Of a DNA stretch of 64,000 nt, positions 23,951-35,172 are shown one piece after another; position 1 is the stretch's first letter; the number at the start of each line of letters is the position of its first letter. The notes under the pieces were generated by a model. That model made no database searches, was not told where the DNA came from, and saw nothing but the letters and a program-made list of their open reading frames with translations. The stretch covers positions 620,001 to 684,000 of the forward strand of contig ML978132.1 in assembly GCA_010015805.1 (NCBI GenBank), in the 5' to 3' direction. The DNA is from Rhizodiscina lignyota (taxonomy: Eukaryota > Ascomycota > Dothideomycetes > Aulographales > Rhizodiscinaceae). The position numbers and the translations under genes were made by a program.

Positions 23951-26900
23951 TTAAGCTGAAGATATGGTTAGTTATTCGCTGTAAACAAGCTGCAATGCTC
24001 ATGACGTACCTGTGCCAGCAGCCATTGGCGTGCCAACACTGGAGATAGGTGCAGTGGAGTGGCCGTCAATGCCATCAAAGTTGTCATCAAAGTCGGCAAA
24101 CTCGGTATTCTCCGTCTCTTCGCGCAGACGATTGGTAACGGTTTGCTCGATCATGGTCGCATCTTGATACAAGAAGCTGCTGTCTTCATTGTACTGCCGA
24201 CAATTGTTGCACAGCGTCCTGAAGTCCTGATAGAACTCCTTCGTGCCCTGGTACTCCTTCTTGTTGATCTTCTTGGCGATCTGGTTGAGGCATATGGGTC
24301 TCTGAATGAGATGGTAGTAATCCGGATAGTCGTTGCGATCCGGCAGCTCCATGAAGGGGCCCGTGAGTTCGCGTATTCCGCCTTCCATCGGCTCTTCCAG
24401 GTCGAGAACGGTATCCCAGACGTCGTCCAGAATCTTCTGGAGCTTCTCCCGCTGGTCTGGAGAGAGAGTCTCAGCTACCTTGGCCTCCGCTTTCCGACCG
24501 CGCTTCTTGGGAGCAATGGGAGTGTCGTTATCTACAGAAACGGTGTCGGCTTTGCGTTTCATCGTCTCGGCCTTTGGCTTTCTGCCCCGCTTCTTCGGCT
24601 GTGGCTCCTCCGAGCTATCGCGAGATGGAACTGGCGAGGCGGCAGCACTGTAATCGGGGCCACCCTTCTTTGCCTTATTAGCCGCTCGGCGGGCTATCTT
24701 TGCCTCTTTACGAGCGACAGCAGCCTCGATTGTGTCCTCATCATTGTCGACAGCTTCAAGCCACTGCTCTTCCGTGAGGCCATCGTCGTACTTGACCCTC
24801 GTTCGTTCACGTGCACCACGGCCAACTGGCTCCTCAATTTCTTCGACAACGGGATTGTCGTCATTCATGTAGATATCAGGAAGTTCCTCTTCGCTAAAGA
24901 GACGGGGATACTTTTTGCCAGTGCCGTACTTGTCATTCTGGGCGCGCTCGCGGTCCATCTCGCGGAAGAGTACGAGTTCTTGTTCAGATCGCATCATGAT
25001 CACGTTCAGATCGTCGTCATCTTGCTCATCCTGGTCCATGCTCTCGGCTGCTTCTGCAGACTCCAACATGATCCTAAGCATCGCCTCTCGCTCTTCGTTT
25101 GTGGATTTGTTGTCGAATTTACCGGCTTGAATGACCTTGCCATCCATGTCGAGCTTGAAATTTGCACGCTCAAGAATCTTTTCTTCAACTGAGTTGGAGG
25201 TGATCAGTCTAAGAATACGGACCTCGTTCTTCTGTCCAATACGATGAGCACGATCCTGCGCCTGCAAGTCTTGGTGAGGATTCCAGTCAGAATCGTAAAT
25301 GATGACCGTATCAGCTGTCTGAAGGTTGAGACCGAGGCCACCGGCACGTGTTGAGAGCAAAAACATGAAATAAGGGGAGTCGGGCGCATTGAAGAGTCTG
25401 AGCAGCTCTGAGCGGTCCTCGGACTTGGTCGAACCGTCAAGACGGAGATAGCTGATGCCTCGAAGTCGCAAAAAGTCTTCCATGATGTTCATGATAGCGG
25501 TCATTTGGAAGAACATCAGGACACGATGGCCGGTAGCATGGAACTTCGGCAAAACTCGGTCGAGCAGTTCAAACTTGCCAGCCGTTCGCCACAGGGTGTC
25601 GTTTGTACCGCGGCCAGGGTTAATTTGATCTTCGACTTCCTCAAACACGAACGGATGATTGCAGAGCTTACGCAGCTGCATAAGCATGTTGCTCAGACCA
25701 CGCATACCAGTCTTGCCACCCTTGCCATCGCTGACAATGAGCTTGTTGTGGTTGACGAGCTGTTTGTACAACTTTGCCTGAAGAGCAGAGAAGTTGCACT
25801 TGATTACACGCTCTTGCTTGTCTGGAAGGTCCTTCTCGACATCCCTCTTCAGACGACGCAGCAAGAAGGGTCGAAGAACCTTGTGGAGACGACGGATGAT
25901 GAGCAGCTGCTCTTCTTCAGAAAGGTCCATCTTGTCTTGACCACCGGTGTTCGCAAACGGAGTATTGAACCATTCATCGAAAGATTTGACAGACTTGAAG
26001 ATGGTGGGAAGGACAAAGTTGAGTAGAGCCCACAGCTCAGGGAGGTTGTTCTGAAGCGGGGTACCAGTGAGAATGAGACGATACCGCGTTGTGTAGTACT
26101 GCGTGATCGTGCTGCTGAGTTTGGAACCGGCGTTTTTCATACGGTGACCCTCATCAACGATCATGTGCAACCACTTGACTTTGCTAAGGATAGGTCGATC
26201 CTTGATGATGAATTCATATGTGGTCAGGAGAACTTGGAATTGACCCCAACGGATTTGTTGTTGCTTGGTCTTTCGCTCATTCGGCGAGCCTTTGTAGACG
26301 ATGCGCTGGACAGTGGGTGCCCACTTCTCAAACTCGTTGTTCCAATTCGTAAGAGTGCTGAGGGGCACGATGACCAGGAATGGACCAGGCTGCTGCTTCT
26401 TCTCGATAAGGTATGTGATCAGTGAGATGGTCTGGATGGTCTTGCCGAGACCCATCTCGTCCGCCAGGATGCCGTTGAGGTTATTGTTATAGAGGGAGAT
26501 CATCCACTGCAAGCCCTTTACTTGGTACTCCTTGAGAGTGCCACCAACAAGGTTCGACGATTGTACCTTGACTTCCTCCTTGATACGATGGGCAACCTCA
26601 TAGTAGTCGACGCGCTTGCCATTGCGATCCTCGCCTTCGGAGTCGATGTCGGTCTCTTCATCTGATGATGGCTCGGAGGGCGTGCCAGGACCGGCATACC
26701 GATTCCTGCTGCTGCGCTGCTGTTCCTTGACTGACGCGGCAAGTTGCTTCAAGAAGCCGTCTGTCTGCTTCAACAAATGGGAGATACGAGTGTCCTTTGC
26801 TTGGCCAAGGAGCTTGAGATATGTTTCCTCGTCGTTTGCCCTGAGAGCTTGGAGACGCTGCTTGGCTGTACGTTCCACACGCTTCAGCTCCTCCTTCTCG

Positions 26901-28265
26901 ATCGTGACATGGGTTTGGACCATCATGCGACCAAGCTTCTGGACTCTCGCACGTTGTTCTGCTCCAGCCTTCATGATCTCGTCCTGGTGGCGAGTGATAG
27001 CCATGAGGAAATCTGTGTGCTTCTTCTTTTCCTTCGTCTCCCGCGCATCGCGCTGCTGCTTCTCTAATTTCTCGGTGATGCGAGCCTCACGAAGCGATTG
27101 CTTCTTAATGCGGCGGAACTGAGTGCGATTGGCGGTCATCGCGAGATTGTCGGCATGAAGCATTTCACGGCTGATCTGCTCACGAAGAGCGCGCTGCTTT
27201 GGCAATAGGCAAAGCATCTTATACTCGATGAGTGCCTTCAACTTCAGAGAACCATCGTCTTGCGGAGTGTCCTTCTTGCCAGTCTTCCAAGCGCCGATAT
27301 TCGCGGGAAGCTTCTCGAGCTCAGCTTTGCGGGCCTGAATCCTGTTGTAGACAATGTTCTCCCTCTCTTCGCGCCATCTCTCGATGTCAACGCCAACGGG
27401 CATGATGCTCGGGAGAATCTGCCTCTTTGCGCGCATGCTGTGATCAGCGTAGCTGATAGGGCCTCCGAGCATCTTGTAGGGATCTGTGAATGTCTCGTAG
27501 CCCCTCCGCTTCTCTGTTGACTTTGCATCATCGGTCTGCGCTTCTGCTGCTGTCGATTGGGTTGCATTGAGAGCCTGGTTGGCGGTATTGGCAACCTCTG
27601 CCGGCGTAGCGGACTGACGCATGCGTTGTGTAAAAAGTAACTGCTGAACATTTTCAGGTATGGGGAGATTTTTTGATAGGCGCTTGAAGGCAGTGATCTG
27701 TAAGCGCAGCATTTGTATCTGATCCGGGCTGAAAGAATGCGAGCTAGTGTCGCCAGCTGCCGAAGACGTGCCATTTTCTACAGATGGTGTTACGCCCGCT
27801 GCGCCGACTTGCGGCTGGACAGGAGAGCCAGCGGTCGCAGTGGCCGTAGGTGCGGCGGAGGCGTTCGCAGATGTGGAAGGCGCAGCCGCAGCGACGCCAT
27901 TGGTACCAGCGTGCGAAGAAACACCATTTTGTTGAGTTTGCGCCTGTGCTTGTTGTTGTGCTTGGCGCTGCTGTGCCAGCATTTGTTGTTGGCGCCATTG
28001 CGCCGATTGCTTCGCCATTTGAGAGCGTTGCTGAACGGCGGTGAGGAGTGTGCGGGCCTTGATAAACTCTGGATCATCTTCACGAACACCAGCAGCTTTC
28101 ATTTTTTGGTAATTCTAAGAGGTGTTAGCCAACGATTCGCGTTATATTGGTACATAGGTAGGTACGTACCTGGTAAGTCTGCTGGATCATTTCCTTCGTG
28201 ACGGTGGCGGGCAAGCCATTGTGGCCTGGCGCCGGAAAGCCTGGCGCGGATTGTACTGAAGCCAT
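23951..28265 (-). CDS. snf21: Snf2-family chromatin remodelling ATPase (Sth1/Snf21 type, with bromodomain)
   Basis: The first exon, 28265-28170 (32 codons), joins across a 55-nt intron to a long exon from 28114. A last 54-nt intron (GTACGT donor at 24009, ACTAAC branch, CAG at 23956) would end the protein as Ala-stop at 23951; without it the frame ends at 23999. Length is about 1400 residues either way. Order: Gln-rich N-terminus; QLQ motif about 162-196; HSA region about 340-410; helicase core with DEMGLGKT (584-591) and DEGH (686-689); C-terminal helicase half with SDWNPHQDLQAQDRAHRIGQ; SnAC region; two AT-hooks (KKRGRKPK, KKRGRKAE); and a C-terminal bromodomain about 1245-1365. This is the catalytic subunit of an RSC- or SWI/SNF-class complex that slides or ejects nucleosomes. 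Choosing Sth1/Snf21 over Snf2/Snf22 is by general resemblance. Confidence 0.93.
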
Positions 28266-30141
28266 GTTGTTGACGTTTATGTGTGTGATGTTCCCTCTCC
28301 CAAACTTTTGATATTGATATCAAACCCCAAGCAACTACCGGCAGCCTCGCGTCTGTTCACCACCGAGACGGACGGGGGAAAGCTGACGCGACGCTGAAGA
28401 AAGAAAAGGCGGCAGGGTGTCGTGTCGAATGGGTGTGTTGCGCTCTATATCATCGTTGTCGAAAGTCGGCGCACGGGGAAGGCCGTGGGGAAGGGAGTTT
28501 TGATGGTTTGGCGATGGAAAATCGACCTGGTCGCGCTGGAGCGCAAACACGGGCGAGGCGGCCAAACGAGTGGTGGGAAAAGGGAGGCGGAGTGGGCGAG
28601 AAGCGGAATAGGCGCGTTGAGGCACGCGTTCGGATGTGTGTGAAGCGTGTACGGGATGGTTGAAGCGAAGTCCTGATGAAGGCAGCGAGGGGGGGTGGTG
28701 CTGCCGGGTGGAGGTCGCTGCGGTGTCGTTGCTGCTCGCTGAATGCCGAACGCTGACACGAAAAGGCGCAGGCGAAGGAGTTTTGCGCCGCACGGCCCAT
28801 GCTTGGCGGTCACGTGAAACCCGCGCTCTCTGATTGGCTGGCGCACGTCAAGTCTCCAACCACTCTTGAAGACCACAACCATAATCAGGACATGAAGTTA
28901 AGCAATGTGCAGCCAATGGCGAGCAGCTGTGCCTTTGCTCTTCCGTCGATTCCGCATACTCTCTACCGATGATGCTGCAAGAACAGGCCAGTTCCATTGC
29001 ATATTTTGGTATGGCGTCGCTGAATTCACCAGCGTTCTGTATCAGCTTTCACGGCATGTTCGCTATATGTCCATTCTTGCGCTATTCTATGGATCTTTAT
29101 TTGTTTAGAGCTCAACTCGTCGCTTGCAGATGATTGCCCCATTTTTGTTCGCTCTGCTAAAGTTCATAGAGCTCCCTGAGAATTGAACAGTTCCGTAGAA
29201 AGCCCTCGTTGTATTGTCCTTCCATCTCGCCGAACCTCATCAGGCGCAAGTAACGTCACGACTACTCCTGCACTAATGCGTGATTTACCACACCTTGCTC
29301 CTCCCTTCACCATCATCACTCCGCCTGCCGCCCCGTTCATAAAAGCCCGAACAGTGTCATGTTGCTCGTTGTCGAATTTAAATAGATACAAAATTTCCAC
29401 TCTCTAGTAGCCTCTCAGAGCCACATGTCAATTGAAAGCGTGTTGCGCGAGACACCGTTGCGTGAATGGATGGCACACTTGATAACCCGTCCTTCTCCAA
29501 AGCACAGAGGGAAGAGAATCCACATCCCAAATCCCTTCCCCTCTTTGTTGGTCGGTCCGGTATCTCTGTTGACGAAAAGACGGGATTCATCTCACCACTC
29601 CAAATTAAGACGATATCTTCAAAGTGGTGAGTGTCGTGTGCTATTCTATTTTCGATGTTTTGGTTGATAGCGTAGATGGAGTTCTGCGTGAGTTCTGCAG
29701 CTTAGATTTTGGAGAAAAGTATCAGAGCGGTGCTTTGAAAGAAACGGCGTCTCTATGTATTTTGGCCCAGTCAGGAGATGCGGATTACGGCTATACTGGG
29801 AATTATCCGCGCCCGATAACCGACTCAGAGCTGTTTCAAGGCTTCTGCAAATCTGTCACCTCCATTGGGAGAATGGCCATTCTCGCGAGGGCCATATCTT
29901 AAAGCAAAAAGAACAGAAGTGGAGGCAGACAGCTCTTTTCATTGGACGCAAAGAAAGAGGGCCGAGTATTGTAGCTGTAACGCTCTCTGAGAAGTCAGTC
30001 TTACTATCCAAGAGCATCGCTGAAAGGTTCATTAAATATATTGACAGTTTAGTAATATTGCAGTTTCCATGTTCATGACCTGAATTTAACTGAAGAGGAT
30101 ATTCATCCTTGCCGCTGAGATGTGCAGACACCGTATTTCAT
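28266..30141. other. Intergenic region between the remodeller and the BAR gene
   Basis: About 1.9 kb. The first 600 bp are GC-rich promoter-like sequence of the remodeller with overlapping frames on both strands. From about 28900 the DNA is AT-richer, with short frames only (for example 29624-29902 on plus). No domain, repeat or RNA gene recognised. Confidence 0.45.
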
Positions 30142-31624
30142 TCAAGCCTGCGGGATCTCCGATGTGCTCAGTGTAGATCGTTTCATTGGCGGTGGAGGTG
30201 GCGCCGGCTTCTTTGATCTTGACGGAGGTGGTGGTGGGGGCGCCTTCTTTACGCTTCCGACAGCTCCAGTGTCCATGTTCGTGAAGCTGGCGGCTCGCGA
30301 TCCGAAGCTTGCATGCGATGTAGTCGGTGAATCGGAACGCTCGTTGAAATACCTGTCAGGGCTGCTGCCCTCGTATTCCTCCGATTGATCGGTGAAGACG
30401 TCCGTGTTGATGCCACCGCGCTTGACGGGACGAAGGTTGGTCCTGCCAGCAAGCATTGCCGTCGGCTCCGTAGGCATGCGGGAAATGCGCGGTGCTGGCG
30501 AATAGTCGCGGTTCGTATCAGTATTTGCTCGGTTGTAGGTTGGGCGTATGACATTCGATACTCGACTCTCCGAATGATCGCGAGACGGCATGCGGGCGGG
30601 AATCGTCATTCTTGGTTCTGGCGGAGCTTCCTCCTCAACTCGATTGAAGCGCTCAGAGTATGAGTGTGCGGTATTCGACCTTGAGCGGCCGTTACGAGCC
30701 GGAGTAAGTCCAGACGCGCTGCTACACCATATGTGAGCTGATGCCTTAATCACAATACGTTCCGTGGAACTCACCCAGCTCCAGCGGGCCAGTCCCTCTT
30801 CACCTTCATCAGAATGTCCCTGCAGTTCTCGTGGAACGCCAGCTCGGAGTCCAGAAAGGCTGTGATGTCCGCCACGCTTTCAGATTCAGCTTCCTTGATA
30901 TCCTCCATTCGCCGGTACACTTCCTCGTTCGCCTCTTCATACTTTGCCTTCTGCGAACGGAGCTCCTCTTCGAACCTGAAGTCCTCTCTCTTTGCTTTCT
31001 GCATCTTCGCAAGGGACGCATCATATGCAAGTCGCCTCTGCTCGAGCTTCTTACGAGCAGCCTATGTCGCATTAGAGGCATAAAACCATGCGCAATGAAA
31101 ACGACATACCTGATATTCCTTCATTTGTGCGAGAGAACGCTCCAGTGATTCCAGCCAAGTCGATGTCGCGTGAGCAACATATGCCTCCTGCTTGCGCGCC
31201 AGGTTCTCGTTTGCCCTCCCCATTGCTGTAAATTCCATAAGCAACACAGTACTTCAAGCCAACTAGTAACCACGCACCGATTAGACAATTTCCGAATTCC
31301 GAATCATGATTGAAGTCTTGTCCATGACCGACCATTGACTGCCCCAAATATCCAATCGGTAATAGCTTGTCTCGCTCCTCGCCCTCGCTGCGCTTCGAGA
31401 CGGATTTGACGTAGGCGGTCATGGACTTGTGCATTCGCTCCATACCTTGAGTACAGTCAGCTCAGGGACACGTATCTTCTGGTTTGAAGCTCTATACCAT
31501 CATGGCGCAAGTTCATTTCTACCTCCAGGGCCTTGAACTCGTCCGAGGTGCTCGTCTTGACCTCGCCGCCCATCTTCTCCCCCGCCCACTGCTTCATGCG
31601 ATCCAACCTCTTATTCAAATTCAT
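30142..31624 (-). CDS. BAR-domain protein with poly-proline C-terminus
   Basis: Five exons (31624-31498, 31445-31278, 31225-31110, 31061-30775, 30718-30142) keep phase and give 424 residues. Residues 1 to about 230 form an endophilin/amphiphysin-like BAR domain: MNLNKRLDRMKQWAGEK (amphipathic N-terminus), YLGQSMVGHGQDF, WLESLERSLAQMKEYQAARK, and ITAFLDSELAFHENCRDIL. The C-terminal half is disordered and basic, with two proline runs near 395-412 (KKAPPPPPPSRSKKP) and the ending STSEIPQA. BAR dimers sense or induce membrane curvature in endocytosis and actin organisation. There is no SH3 domain; the proline runs look like SH3 ligands, so this is probably an adaptor that recruits SH3 partners. 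No experimentally named fungal orthologue is claimed. Confidence 0.88.
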
Positions 31625-32625
31625 CTTGGTATTGGTGTGATGTCAGAGATGGGCTCTGGGCGTGTACGTCAATGGTAGGTGGGCAGGAACACACGTTCTG
31701 TGAACCTGAAGCTCCGCGCGAGTTGGAAGTACGCGGCGAAAGAAAAGTGGGATGTTGAGGATCGTATGCAGAATGAGGGCGGAGTGGAGCTGCAAAGAGG
31801 CGTCGGCTGGAATGCTCTCAAGGTCGGGGGAAAGTTGGCCGTGAAAAAGCAAAGTTTAGCTCAGCATCGTAACAATAGCAAGGCGGCGCAAAAAGGGATG
31901 CGTCAGTGTCCAGTGGGCGACGTGAGCTCTTATTGAAACACTCTTGGTCGTTATTGATGCCGCAGAACCCCGGTCCCTTTAGTGGTCGGTTCCTGGGCTC
32001 TCCGAGTGGGTTCTAAAAACGCACTGTCCAGTCTCGCCGTGCACCAAGGCGGCCCCTTAAACCTCGACTTAAGCCCTCCGCGGCCACACGACGATCTCCG
32101 TTGATGTTTCTGTTAGCGCCCCTCGACCAAATTAACTCCCAGCCTTGGGGCGTGTTCTATCTCCAGACTTGCGATCAGAGCTCTGCCTCTCCCCCGCAAC
32201 ACTCTCAGCAGCGGGTAAGACGGTGTGACCGTTCTTTGGGCAGTCTCTCGGCGTGTCGCGGAAGGGGCCCCACCGAGTAGGGTCAGAGTTCGTGTCACAC
32301 GTCAGTGTAGAGTGTCGAGACCAAGGTGTCGAACATTATAGGAGCTACATGGGTTGCATAGGTACTTAAGTACTCTGTTTACCTGAACGCGTGGCCGTCG
32401 AGCGGGATCGCCCGTGCTTAAGCCTAGCTACCATGTTGAACTGATGTTAGGCTGTATATCTTGTTGGTCACTCTAAGGGTCATTGTGTCATCTGGGTTTC
32501 AATGTGCAGCTTATGGAGTACCATTCCATATGCTATGTAAGGTACATCGACTGCTCTGAGCGCCATGTTAAATCCCTATGTCTGGGAGCACCATAGACCA
32601 TGCAAAAAGAAACAGAAAAGCACGT
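31625..32625. other. Region between the BAR gene and uL2
   Basis: About 1 kb containing the BAR gene promoter and the 3' UTR of uL2. No coding frame of convincing composition. Confidence 0.5.
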
Positions 32626-33694
32626 TTAGTCCTTCGTCTTCTGTGTACCACGGAGCAGACCAGTTCTCCTCGCGGCAATGAGACCCGCCTTTTGACCTTG
32701 TGCAGCGTACCGAGAGATTGTCGAAGCCTTACCGATATGTTGATGGTTACCACCACCGTGAGGCTGGTAGACATGTGGTCAGCGTCTTGATTCCAGAATA
32801 GGATTGGGCTGATATTGCTTACATGGTCAACCGGGTTCATCGCCACACCACGAGTCTTTGGCCAGGAGTTGCGCTTGACAGCATACTTATGCTTCGCCCT
32901 CGATGCCTCTATAAAGCAGCATTAGCCGTAAAATTCCATGTACTGAATTCTTCCGTGTCAAACGTACTCAGGAGCGGCTTGTCCGTACGTCCACCACCAG
33001 CAACGATGCCAACCATGCCTCTCACCGTGCTCTTGACAACCTTCTTCGCGCCACTTGGGAGCTTGATACGAGTCTTGCCCTCGTCCGGGTTGTGACCGAT
33101 AACCGTGACGTAGTTTCCAGACGTCCTGCCCAGCGCACCACGATCGCCCATCTTCTCCTCGACGTTGCTGACAACGGTACCTTCTGGGACAGAGCCAAGA
33201 GGCAGGACGTTGCCCACGGTCAACGCCGCATTCTTGCCCGCGTAGATGAACTGTCCGGTGTACATGCCCTCATTTGCGATGAACGTCTCGGTGTGCAGCC
33301 TGTATCGGTATGGATCGCGGAAAACGACTTTGGCAAGCGGAGCGCCTCGGCCAGGATCGTGGATAATGTCCTTCACCACACCACGGATGTAGCCATGCTT
33401 TTCGGCGAAGTCATATGTTCGGAACTTGGCAGGCGCCTTGTTGAGACGAGTGTGGGCCGTGAAGATCGAGCCACGACTTCGAAAATTAGCGAAGTTTAAG
33501 ATTTGGTGCGCAGTTTACTCTTACCCCTTCCTCTGGTTGCGAATAACGCGACCCTATACTCAATTAGCACCATGTTCCAGCAGATATAGTTTGACAGTGG
33601 CCGTTGGAGGCCAGTCGACTGCGAATCTACAAGGAGTGTTGCGCAATTCGCAGAATAACTGAGTCGCCTTCGGGGAAATGAGAATACTCACCAT
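32626..33694 (-). CDS. rpl2: 60S ribosomal protein L2 (uL2, also called L8)
   Basis: Five coding exons (33694-33692, 33553-33525, 33476-32968, 32908-32823, 32763-32626) give 254 residues, exactly the length of yeast Rpl2. The first exon contributes only the ATG, followed by a 138-nt intron. The sequence is nearly invariant across fungi: [88 protein letters not shown] and the [10 protein letters not shown] loop near 209-218 that lies at the peptidyl transferase centre. uL2 is essential for subunit joining and peptide-bond formation. The early-intron-rich layout is common for fungal ribosomal genes. Divergent from the WHIM-type gene. Confidence 0.97.
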
Positions 33695-35172
33695 CTTTGC
33701 GACAGTATGAGTGCTGCGGAGATGGTGTCGCTCTTGTTGGTGGATTGAGGTCTTCGCACAAAATCGAGGTCGATTGATTGTGGGTGTGCCAAGGCGCTAA
33801 GCCGTTTTCACGAGTCTCGGCGAAAACCCTGGTCCGCACACTTTCAACCTCATTTCTCTCCTCCTTCCTGTGACCCTGCCCCAACCCTCCTACATCGTCG
33901 AATCAGTCCTAGGTGCAACTTCTTAAACGTTTCGCTTGACACCATATAGGCGTCGATCACCTCTGCATCTAAGTAGGAGGCAAAGTGAGTAGGTATAGAG
34001 ATAGACCAGTGCATTTGTCCAACCGGAGAATCAGATAGGTAGAACTGGGTTTTTCATTGTTTTTCATCTCAACATTCCTTTAGCGCATGAATTCTGGGTT
34101 TCTGTTGGTTCCTTTTTGAGCCCGAGATGTTTTGCAATAGCTAGGAATCACAGGAACGGCAAGATCGGCTCCGCGCCTCATACCCTTCACCCAGACTCAA
34201 ACATTCCTTGACATCGCCAATTTCATTTCGCAATGCTCTGAAGGGTTGCTCTATATGACTTTCACGTTGAGTCGCTGCAAAAGAAGGTACAGATGGGTTT
34301 ACTTTGTCAGATTTTGCCACTTCTTGGCCGTTTTATACTCGATTTCACCACGCAACTGTTCCGGCGTGATGGGATCGGTATAAAGGCCTTAGCTAAGAGG
34401 TCTAACAGCCTATTTGGCACTTATCGGTAAGAGCTGCAAGGTGGATTTCCTATGCAGGCGGCCGCCTCGCGCCCTGTCTCTACGCACCTGCAACATACAA
34501 GGCTCCTTCTGAGTCTCTGGAGCTTGAATGGAAGCTGAGTTTGCATATATTTGACATTCCACAGATTATTCGAACTTATTTTGCAACAAGGTTGAGCTGT
34601 GGCCTGGCGGATCCGGGGCACTGGGGCGTTAAGCGGGCTGAAAGCACCGAATCGCGGGCGCACAAATTTTCTGCGACCGAGCTGCGCATTGCCAGCGCAC
34701 ATCATCCTACGCCAACCAGAATAGCAAAAGAATATGTCAACGACTGACTTTAGGCATCACAATGACTTTTGCAGTTGTGTCTGAGAGTGATGGGCTGATT
34801 GGGGCCATTTGATACCGTGCTGTGACGCATCAGCAACCAATAACATCGAGAGGAGATAATATACTGTCGAAATCATATACGCATCACAAGTTCATTCTCT
34901 GAATGACTGAGGAGCTCAACCTGCTCGGTCTGGTGGCATTTTCTAGGGAGTCCTGCAGGCTGGCAATATGAAATACGTTGTACAATGGGAGCGGTGAAGT
35001 TGCCGCGTGACTTTTGATAGAAGCCAATTATCAGGCAGCCATGTGTCGATTTGTTCAGTGCTGTGCCATGTTAGCGCCAATCCCGCATACCAAACGGACT
35101 TCCGACCTCATTCAACCTTCGCCTAACAACCAACTTCTCCAACCATCGAAAATTATCCGCAACACCAACAAG
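33695..35172. other. Divergent intergenic region, rpl2/WHIM gene
   Basis: About 1.5 kb between two divergent starts. It should hold both promoters. CT-rich sequence follows the rpl2 start (minus-strand leader). No gene seen. Confidence 0.5.

Noticed and set aside
24059-25192. A 377-codon plus-strand frame inside the Snf2-family gene
   Set aside because: Antisense shadow of the remodeller coding frame, Leu/Val-rich by complementarity.
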